From positions 1 through 12,426 of the forward strand of contig DKVF01000091.1 in the NCBI GenBank assembly GCA_002491065.1: DNA of 12,426 nucleotides, in the 5' to 3' direction. Below the pieces are notes generated by a model. The model was not told the DNA's origin and did no database searches. It saw nothing but the letters and a program-made list of their open reading frames with translations. Positions within the stretch are counted from its first letter, which is position 1. Every line of letters begins with the position of its first letter. Origin of the DNA: Peptococcaceae bacterium UBA7185. Its GTDB lineage: Bacteria; Bacillota; Peptococcia; Peptococcales; Peptococcaceae. The translations under genes were made by a program, and so were the position numbers. This document shows positions 5,593 through 11,237 of the stretch, piece after piece.

Positions 5593-7734
5593 ATGGAGCA
5601 ATTACAATATGTTATTGAGGACAGTACGATTGCGGAACTATTGGGAGTCCAAAACTTTACTAATGATGAATCTGCGGTTTTGGAGTTGGTAAAGAATTCT
5701 TACGATGCAAAAGCGACTGCTGTAACATTGACGTTTTCTGATAACACACTGACAGTTACTGATACAGGGGAAGGTATGAATGCATCCGATATCAAACGGA
5801 ATTGGATGCACGTGGGAAAAAGCCCGAAAGAATATGAAGTGATAGATCGGGATGGCCAGAAAAGGATCCTTGCAGGTGCAAAAGGTATTGGACGTTTTGC
5901 GCTTGCAAGATTAGGCAGACGTATCGAAATTCAGTCGCAAAAAGAAGGATTTCCTGGCGTTATGTGGATGACTGATTGGAACACTTCTACGTTGAGTGAA
6001 ATTCCATTAAGCGAAGTACACGGGACAAAAATAGTGATCTCTGACCTTAGAGAGAAATGGAACAAGAAAAAAGTTGAAAAGCTAAAAGATTTTCTGTCAA
6101 AAACATACAATGCTACTGAGATGCAAATAATTATTTCCCATCCAGATATGTCATGTGTGGTGCCTCGTTATTTCCAGAATCCCGAGTTGGGAAGGGATTA
6201 TCTGAGTAGAATTAATATCCAATTTGAGAGCGAAAGTCAAATATTGTTTACCAGTGTTTTCTCAGATGAATTTGCGGAAGAAGCAAAAGCGTACTGTGTT
6301 GGAGTAGATATCACCCAGTTTCAAACAAGGAACAATATGGTTGATGAACTGAAAGCATCTGCAGATTGGGATCTTTCAGATATGGAGCTAAAGACGCATC
6401 TGGCAAGTTTGGGGGATTTTTCTGGAGAGTTCTATTTTTCTGTAAAACCTACAAAGGTGGAGGCCGACAAATTTTTATATAAGCGATTCTCTTTTGTAGA
6501 TGGACTTCCTGGCGGAATAATTCTGTATCGAAATGCGTTTAGTATTGCTGCATACGAAGGGAAAAAGGATTGGTTAGGATTAGGAAAGCGTTCCAGAAAA
6601 TCACCAGCAGCAGCGTCACACCCTACTGGTTCATGGCGTGTCAGAGAGAACCAGATTGCGGGAAAAGTTGAGATAGATAAGAAGCGAAATGCTGTCCTTC
6701 AGGACCTCTCTAACCGGCAAGGTCTAGATGAGAATATTTACTATGAATTATTTGTTGAGATTATTCTGACAGGGATTAAGGAATTTGAAAGATATCGTCA
6801 GGGAATAATTCGAAAAATAGATGTAAAAAATTCGCAGACGGTGGAAAAATCCACTCCAATTTCAGATAGAGTAATTGCTAACCCAAGAGATATTTCCACA
6901 CTCTCGACCGAGGAAGCAAAGCAATTGGCATCAGAGATTAAGTCCTATCGAAATGAGAATTCTGAGGTGAGGCGAGAAAAAGAGGACGTTGAAAATCGAT
7001 ATAAATATGATGTGCGCATCTTGAATGTACTTGCCACTGTGGGATTAAAGGCTGCTTCAATTGCGCATGAGATGAAGAACGATCGTAATTCCATTGCTGA
7101 TAATACAGACAATATTATTGCAGCTCTTCAAGAATATGGCTTTTGGGATGATCTTAACTCTCCAGAAATGACGGCGAAAGCATATAAAAATGTTCCCAAA
7201 TTACTAGAGTCCAATAAAACAGTCAGTGCAAAAATTGTTGCATTTATGAACGTAATGCTTTCCGAAATAGAAAAAAGACAGTTCAAATCTGTTTGGCAGA
7301 GTGTATTGGACATTCTGCTACGAATCAAGGAAAGATGGGAAGATGACTATGCTTGGCTTGTGATTGAAATTACAAACCAAGAGGATATTTGTTGTAATAT
7401 TTCTGAGGATGTGTTGCAGGTTATCTTTGACAATCTCATTCTGAATAGTGTTCAACAAAATGAAAATCGGAATCATCTCAGAATTACTATTTCTGCAGAC
7501 CTTTCAGAAGGTTGCTTAGCTTTTGTGTACTCTGATGATGGTAAGGGCTTGGATCCCAAATATCAGAATGACCCCAAAAGAATCTTGGCGGTTCACGAAA
7601 CAACTCGTAAGAATGGTCATGGTTTAGGTATGTGGATTGTAAATAATACTGTCGTTATGTCCGGTGGCCAAATTGACGATATCAATGGTCAAGATGGATT
7701 CTCTATGGAATTTACGATTGGAGGGGTGGAATAA
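5593..7734 (+). CDS. Double-GHKL protein: Hsp90/MORC-like ATPase fused to a histidine-kinase core
   Basis: A 713-residue soluble protein with two GHKL ATP-binding modules. N-terminal module: ELVKNSYDA at 31-39 (general-base Glu31, Asn35), DTGEGM at 57-62, and GAKGIGRFALARLG at 95-108, as in Hsp90, MutL and MORC ATPases; a transducer-like part follows with GGIILYRNAFSIAAYEG at 307-323, WRVRENQIAGKVEI at 348-361 and LSNRQGLDEN at 372-381. A charged, probably coiled-coil linker runs from about 435 to 475. C-terminal module: H-box IAHEMKND at 490-497 with candidate phospho-acceptor His492, N-box DNLILNSVQQ at 613-622, G1 DDGKGLD at 648-654 and G2 GHGLGMWIV at 675-683. No transmembrane or periplasmic sensor exists, so any signal is cytoplasmic. 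GGGAG lies 8 nt before ATG 5593; its stop overlaps the next start by one base, and that next gene is receiver-like. DNA-sensing is inference. Confidence 0.88.
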   Translation: MEQLQYVIEDSTIAELLGVQNFTNDESAVLELVKNSYDAKATAVTLTFSDNTLTVTDTGEGMNASDIKRNWMHVGKSPKEYEVIDRDGQKRILAGAKGIGRFALARLGRRIEIQSQKEGFPGVMWMTDWNTSTLSEIPLSEVHGTKIVISDLREKWNKKKVEKLKDFLSKTYNATEMQIIISHPDMSCVVPRYFQNPELGRDYLSRINIQFESESQILFTSVFSDEFAEEAKAYCVGVDITQFQTRNNMVDELKASADWDLSDMELKTHLASLGDFSGEFYFSVKPTKVEADKFLYKRFSFVDGLPGGIILYRNAFSIAAYEGKKDWLGLGKRSRKSPAAASHPTGSWRVRENQIAGKVEIDKKRNAVLQDLSNRQGLDENIYYELFVEIILTGIKEFERYRQGIIRKIDVKNSQTVEKSTPISDRVIANPRDISTLSTEEAKQLASEIKSYRNENSEVRREKEDVENRYKYDVRILNVLATVGLKAASIAHEMKNDRNSIADNTDNIIAALQEYGFWDDLNSPEMTAKAYKNVPKLLESNKTVSAKIVAFMNVMLSEIEKRQFKSVWQSVLDILLRIKERWEDDYAWLVIEITNQEDICCNISEDVLQVIFDNLILNSVQQNENRNHLRITISADLSEGCLAFVYSDDGKGLDPKYQNDPKRILAVHETTRKNGHGLGMWIVNNTVVMSGGQIDDINGQDGFSMEFTIGGVE

Positions 7735-8339
7735 TGGAAACAATTAATTTGGTTTATATTGATGACATTCCAGATATCGACTTAAGTAGATATTTGGATA
7801 ATCTTCAACAATACTATACCTCCAATGGTTTAGCGTTTGAGTATTATGAAATTCCATTTGATAATCAAAAGGATTACAGCAGCCTTTTGAAGGATATTCG
7901 AGTACAAACTGCCAATATTATTATCATTGACTCCCGACTTTTTGAAAATAAAACAGCTACAGGAGGAAAGTTTAGTGGTGAAGAGTTTAAGTTTGTGCTT
8001 CAAAAGTTTTACCCATATATTGAAGTAATAGTTGTCACGCAGAATGAATCGGATCCCGAGCTGAATATGGTCTCGAAGTACGTGAAGAACTCTTCACAAA
8101 CAGGGGTTTCTTATTATGCAGAAGTAATGCCCAAATACCTTGATAGTGCTATTGAGAAAATAAAACAGTATCGAATACTTGCAAAAAAGGTGAACGAGAA
8201 CGATAGTTGGGAGTCTGTCCTAAAAGAAAAAGTCCTGGGTACTCTCAGCGGTACCCAGGCCTACGATGAACTAACAAAAGACGATATTGATACATTGATT
8301 AGTGCCTTTAGAGAGATAAGGAAGAGCATAAATGGATGA
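7734..8339 (+). CDS. Stand-alone receiver-like (response-regulator) protein
   Basis: A 201-residue protein whose first ~145 residues follow the receiver pattern: LVYIDDIPD at 6-14 supplies the metal-binding acidic pair Asp10/Asp11, NIIIIDSRL at 61-69 the candidate phospho-acceptor Asp66, EVIVVTQNES at 97-106 the switch Thr102, and KYVKNS at 115-120 a possible conserved Lys118. The segment between strands is longer than in classical receivers. The last ~55 residues are charged and helical with no recognisable DNA-binding domain, so it is unlikely to be an ordinary transcription factor. ATG 7734 overlaps the preceding stop (TAATG) after GGAGGGGTGG, indicating coupled translation with the kinase. 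It likely receives phosphate from His492 of its neighbour and acts on the HNH protein, with which it overlaps by 8 bp; both points are inference. Confidence 0.72.
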   Translation: METINLVYIDDIPDIDLSRYLDNLQQYYTSNGLAFEYYEIPFDNQKDYSSLLKDIRVQTANIIIIDSRLFENKTATGGKFSGEEFKFVLQKFYPYIEVIVVTQNESDPELNMVSKYVKNSSQTGVSYYAEVMPKYLDSAIEKIKQYRILAKKVNENDSWESVLKEKVLGTLSGTQAYDELTKDDIDTLISAFREIRKSING

Positions 8340-8967
8340 CGATTATAGAAATACAGAATATTGTGAACCACTTGGAGACGTTAGAAATCGGAAGAATACC
8401 GTAGTTGCAATGGTGAGGGAGGATCACCCAAGAGCGAGGGATATGCATGAGTACATTTCTAAAAACGATAGTAAATATAAGAACGAGTTTATAGAGGCAT
8501 ATAATGGGAAATGCGCATATTGTGGGGTATCTATAGCTATTGTACCAAAGCAATTTTTTGAGGTAGATCATTTCATTTATAGGAAATCTCCTAAATTTAA
8601 AACAAAAGCAGATGCTGGTTTTATTGATAACCTTGTATTAGCGTGCCATAGATGTAATCATGAAAAAGGTACTTTGGAGATTTCAGACTCAGCGTATGAG
8701 TACCTCCATCCGGATAAACCAGGAATAAAAGACACCTTTATTCGCGACGATGATTTCTACATAAGAATATCAGACGCCAAAAAAATCGATTTAAACGCTA
8801 AGAGTTTTTATGAGAAATTAGGCCTTGGAGCAGAGGTACATCGACTTGACTATTTGCTGATGAGTATGCGGGGATTGCGTTCTCAAATTGAAGTAACATC
8901 AACAGCGTATAAATACATGACAGAAGCTATTGATATTTTGCAAACTAAAAGAAATCTGGTTGGATGA
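8332..8967 (+). CDS. HNH endonuclease (candidate DNA-cleaving effector)
   Basis: A 211-residue protein with a central, complete HNH fold: CAYC at 61-64, FFEVDHFIYRKS at 75-86 (catalytic His80 after Asp79), DNLVLACHRCNHEKG at 99-113 (Asn100, Cys105, Cys108, Asn109, His110). The two Cys pairs form the usual structural zinc site and the histidines coordinate the catalytic metal. The layout resembles HNH proteins of defence loci such as PtuB of Septu and retron-linked HNH nucleases, though the flanks here are different: about 60 residues before and 100 after with no named domain. ATG 8332 follows AAGGAAG and overlaps the receiver gene by 8 bp, so it is the last gene of the operon. Predicted to nick or cut DNA when the system is triggered; the substrate is unknown. 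Confidence 0.88.
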   Translation: MDDDYRNTEYCEPLGDVRNRKNTVVAMVREDHPRARDMHEYISKNDSKYKNEFIEAYNGKCAYCGVSIAIVPKQFFEVDHFIYRKSPKFKTKADAGFIDNLVLACHRCNHEKGTLEISDSAYEYLHPDKPGIKDTFIRDDDFYIRISDAKKIDLNAKSFYEKLGLGAEVHRLDYLLMSMRGLRSQIEVTSTAYKYMTEAIDILQTKRNLVG

Positions 8968-9178
8968 TCAAATTAAATATATACCATTAATACCTTAAGG
9001 GATGATGCGGGATGTGGGCAGTTTTACAATGAAAGTATTGTGTAGAATTGTATTTGCTTGTACGGTTTGTGTCACATACATTGCTGTGGGAAGCAAACTC
9101 GTGACGTGTCGAAACTTGCGAACGAAATATTTGATTTTTTGAAGCTCTGCGGGTCGATTTTAGTGGCTGAAAAGCGAT

Positions 9179-9222
9179 ATCTAAAGTGGGTATTAATGAC
9201 ATATTTACCCAACACTTTAGAT
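9179..9222 (+). repeat. Upstream stem that competes with the operon terminator
   Basis: ATCTAAAGTG (9179-9188) pairs with CACTTTAGAT (9213-9222), and GGTA (9189-9192) pairs with TACC (9206-9209) after a 3-nt bulge. The 9213-9222 arm is also the 5' arm of the terminator at 9212-9252, so the two stems exclude each other, a layout resembling an attenuator. Pairing is seen; any switching is inference. Confidence 0.65.
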
Positions 9223-9257
9223 GCAACTTCGAAAAAGTTTCATCTAAAGTGTTTTTC
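9212..9257 (+). terminator. Terminator of the four-gene operon
   Basis: ACACTTTAGATG (9212-9223) pairs perfectly with CATCTAAAGTGT (9241-9252), and after one mismatch AACTT (9225-9229) pairs with AAGTT (9235-9239) over a 5-nt loop. TTTTTCTTTT follows. It is about 245 bp after the HNH stop. Confidence 0.75.
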
Positions 9258-9399
9258 TTTTGCTTTTGCTGACTTTTGAAGGCAAAAAATTGGAAAAGCA
9301 AGGGCAAAATGTTAACACGATTTTTTACGTTTCCATAGATGCGCACACCTTTTGAAACGTGTTTTGAACTGGCTAAACCAGGTACAGCATGAAATTGAG

Positions 9400-9448
9400 C
9401 AGCGCCCTTTTTGATTTTCTCGGAAATTTCAAAAAGGGCGCTGATTTT
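9400..9448. terminator. Terminator with 15-bp perfect stem
   Basis: CAGCGCCCTTTTTGA (9400-9414) and its exact complement (9429-9443), 14-nt loop, then ATTTTTAT. The A-run before and T-run after make it potentially active in both directions. The core AAAAAGGGCGCTG recurs at about 9536-9548 without its partner. Confidence 0.75.
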
Positions 9449-9482
9449 TATAGACTTTTCAGAAAATTATCATTTGTGAATC

Positions 9483-9530
9483 AGCCGGGATTTTTGTGGC
9501 GAAACAGCCATAAGAATCCCGGCTTTTTTT
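9483..9530 (+). terminator. Terminator with 10-bp stem and T-run
   Basis: AGCCGGGATT (9483-9492) pairs with AATCCCGGCT (9515-9524), followed by a run of T. There is no gene directly upstream that it would serve. Confidence 0.75.
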
Positions 9531-9568
9531 ATTTTAAAAAGGGCGCTGGCTCTCAGCACCCTATTCAC

Positions 9569-9605
9569 AGCCGTTCTCCTGTCCCAAGGAGGACGGCTTT
9601 TTTTG
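9569..9605 (+). terminator. Third terminator of the series
   Basis: AGCCGTTCTCC (9569-9579) pairs with GGAGGACGGCT (9588-9598, one G-U pair), followed by seven or more T. It shields the accessory genes starting at 9665 from leftward transcription sources. Confidence 0.8.
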
Positions 9606-9664
9606 TTTCCTATGAACAATATCCCGTGCCTGAAAAAGAGCGCCGGAGGAAATGGAGGGTAAAA

Positions 9665-9976
9665 GTGAAGAATCCAAACCAAGCAAGTTCCAAGCCAAAC
9701 AGAACCAGACCGGAATACCGTTCACACACAGGGCCTCCCGCACAGACTGAAAAGCCCGTCTGTACAGCATCCCCACTGTGTGAGGGATGCCCCTTTCCCG
9801 GACATGGCTTTCTTTGCCGGGGTGAGGACGGGGAGTGTATGCGAACCAGACTGTCCAAACTATCTGAAAGAAGGGTGAAATCGAATGAACAGACCGTTTC
9901 AAACTCGTCAGCAGGTGGAATTCACTCGGATGAGTTATCCCCCCGGCAGCAGAATTCTGCTATATCAAATGACTGA
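9665..9976 (+). CDS. Small cysteine-rich protein of the conjugative element
   Basis: A 103-residue reading frame from GTG 9665, chosen because GGAGGG lies 5 nt upstream; the nearby ATG 9652 opens a different frame that stops after 32 codons. Five cysteines lie close together (Cys33, 39, 42, 51, 58) in a pattern LCEGCPFPGHGFLC and GEC, which suggests a small zinc-binding fold. It resembles short Cys-rich proteins that precede DUF4314 genes on Clostridial ICEs, from memory only. The last ~30 residues (after SERRVKSNEQ) overlap the next gene by 92 bp and are Ser/Asn-rich and unlike the rest, so the original stop may have been lost through a small indel. Role unknown. Confidence 0.6.
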   Translation: MKNPNQASSKPNRTRPEYRSHTGPPAQTEKPVCTASPLCEGCPFPGHGFLCRGEDGECMRTRLSKLSERRVKSNEQTVSNSSAGGIHSDELSPRQQNSAISND

Positions 9977-10166
9977 TCCATATGCCCCGGTACCCTCGGG
10001 AACCAGAGGGACCGTGCGGTATGTGGATGATGCCGGACAGATCGGCGTTGCCTGGGACAACGGGCGCAGCCTTTCGCTGATTCCCGGTGTGGACAGCTTC
10101 CGAAAACTGACCCAGCAGGAAATTGCCCAGGAGCAGTCAATGAGTATGGAGGAAATGAAGCTGTGA
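9885..10166 (+). CDS. DUF4314 family protein
   Basis: A 93-residue protein matching DUF4314: MNRPFQTRQQVEF, YPPGSRILLYQM at 18-29, DPYAPVPSGTRGTVRYVDD at 31-49, and IGVAWDNGRSLSLIPGVDSF at 53-72. The pattern of short strands with GTRGTV and WDNG suggests a small SH3-like beta barrel. Such proteins are conserved in Firmicute conjugative elements near the mobilisation genes; their biochemical role is not known. ATG 9885 has AAGGGTG upstream; its last codons overlap the next gene's GTG by 4 bp (GTGA), so the two are translated together. Confidence 0.88.
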   Translation: MNRPFQTRQQVEFTRMSYPPGSRILLYQMTDPYAPVPSGTRGTVRYVDDAGQIGVAWDNGRSLSLIPGVDSFRKLTQQEIAQEQSMSMEEMKL

Positions 10167-10747
10167 GCATTCAGAAGATTTCCATAGAGCAGCTCCGCCG
10201 GATGGGAGATCAGGAGGGACTTGTCCTCCAAGGCTGCGGCGGCGATCCCCAGGAATGGCTGGATGGAATCAACCAGATTCTCACCGAAGAAGGCATCCTC
10301 AAAAAGGGCGCCAGATTCGAGGAAGCCTATACCTTTGAACACGACGGTCTTACCTGCCTGCTGTTTCCCTTCAAGGAGAACATGGAACTGGATATTGGAA
10401 AGCTTGCCGTTTGGCGCTTGGGAACGCATTCCACTTTCGGTAGCACCTGGCTGCCTGACTACGTTTCCAATCGCCTCGGCGGTTTCGTGCAGGTTCAGGA
10501 AACAAAAGTGGAGCCTGAGCATGGCAAGCCGGATTGTCCCCTCAAAGGCACTGACGGAAATATCTTTCATCTTATGGGCAAAGCCTCGGAGACGCTGCGA
10601 AAGAATGGGATCCAGGAACAGGCAGATGAGATGCGTAACAGGATTTTCCAATGCCAAAGCTATCATTCTGCCTTGAGCATTATCGGGGATTATGTGAATA
10701 TCACCTCTGCCCATCAGGAAAAATGTATGCACATGGAAATGGAATAA
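10163..10747 (+). CDS. Conserved ICE accessory protein of unknown function
   Basis: A 194-residue soluble protein starting at GTG 10163 inside the stop of the DUF4314 gene, with GGAGG about 11 nt upstream. It has no membrane segment and no catalytic motif that I can name. Recognisable conserved-looking stretches are EGLVLQGCGGDPQEWLDGIN (residues 18-37), GLTCLLFPF (62-70), LGTHSTFGSTWLPDYVSNRL (85-104) and DGNIFHLMGKASETLR (130-145). Proteins with this series occur beside DUF4314 in Oscillospiraceae-type conjugative elements, from memory. It is acidic overall and may be a regulatory or structural helper of the transfer module. A terminator follows, closing this three-gene block. Confidence 0.75.
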   Translation: MSIQKISIEQLRRMGDQEGLVLQGCGGDPQEWLDGINQILTEEGILKKGARFEEAYTFEHDGLTCLLFPFKENMELDIGKLAVWRLGTHSTFGSTWLPDYVSNRLGGFVQVQETKVEPEHGKPDCPLKGTDGNIFHLMGKASETLRKNGIQEQADEMRNRIFQCQSYHSALSIIGDYVNITSAHQEKCMHMEME

Positions 10748-10788
10748 GGCCATTATGAAATCCGGAAGGAAACCGTCATGGCCTTTTT
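10746..10788 (+). terminator. Terminator after the accessory genes
   Basis: AAGGCCAT (10746-10753) pairs with ATGGCCTT (10778-10785) and ends in a short T-run. The 24-nt loop is long and only partly self-pairing, so strength is uncertain. Confidence 0.5.
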
Positions 10789-10836
10789 GCGTTCTATGGA
10801 AAATTCAATCCCACATTCTTATCCCCTTCTACCACT

Positions 10837-10919
10837 CTATACATTATCAGTAGATATGCCTATCTGTTTCGCAAAATCCTTTAATATTTCCATCCCGTTG
10901 AGATGCAAATCGCGTAAAT
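10837..10919 (-). pseudogene. Short minus-strand coding remnant, unidentified
   Basis: Read on the minus strand, this interval gives SNLRDLHLNGMEILKDFAKQ and continues IGISTDNV to a TAG at 10839-10837. The text is protein-like (amphipathic helix) but too short to assign, and no ribosome site precedes the internal Met. It abuts the truncated Toprim gene, so it may be the end of whatever inserted or recombined there. Low confidence. Confidence 0.25.
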
Positions 10920-10922
10920 TAG

Positions 10923-11237
10923 AAGGCTACACTGTTCCTTTTTGAAGCCCCAATTGATATGCTGTCTTTCATTACCCTGCATAAGCAAAGCTGGAAATCC
11001 AGCAGCTATGCCGCCGCCTGCGGTGTGTCGGACAGAGTGCTGTGGCAGACCCTGAAAGACCGGCCCTACATCACAAAAGTGTGCACCTGTCTTGACAACG
11101 ATGAGCCGGGACAGAAGGCAGCACAACGGATTTCCAAGGCGTTGGCAGACAGAAATATATGCAACAGAATCCTCGTTTCCACCCGAAAGGACTGGAACGA
11201 GGACTTATTATTTGTGAGGAAGGAGGAAGCAAAATGA
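10923..11237 (+). pseudogene. 5'-truncated Toprim-domain (DUF3991-type) gene
   Basis: The C-terminal part of a Toprim protein of the kind found beside relaxase and coupling genes on Firmicute ICEs. The frame opens abruptly after TAG 10920-10922 and reads ATLFLFEAPIDMLSFI (Glu of the first Toprim motif in FEAPID), then YAAACGVSDRVLWQTL, CLDNDEPGQKAA with the second Toprim motif (DND) and ends KDWNEDLLFVRKEEAK. The N-terminal part (CHC2-type zinc finger and DUF3991, in full-length relatives) is missing. The first ATG in frame is 10959, after the Toprim Glu, with no ribosome site, so a functional product is unlikely. Its stop overlaps the ATG of virD4 by 4 bp, showing the original operon order and coupled translation. 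Confidence 0.75.

Larger units (their letters stand above)
8968..9664. other. Non-coding stretch with stacked hairpins
   Basis: About 700 bp without a convincing gene. The first half is AT-rich and holds a competing set of stems (9179-9257) and a smaller inverted repeat ACGTTTC/GAAACGT at 9327-9333 and 9354-9360. The second half holds three terminators in a row (9400-9605). Open frames on either strand here run through the hairpins and have no ribosome sites. It marks the right edge of the AT-rich cargo. Confidence 0.7.

Noticed and set aside
8987..9346. 119-codon minus-strand frame after the HNH gene
   Set aside because: It runs through both arms of the terminator and competing stems, and lacks a ribosome site; better explained as non-coding repeat sequence.
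9965..10753. 262-codon minus-strand frame opposite the accessory genes
   Set aside because: The plus strand has two overlapping genes with ribosome sites and conserved DUF4314 motifs; the antisense frame has none.
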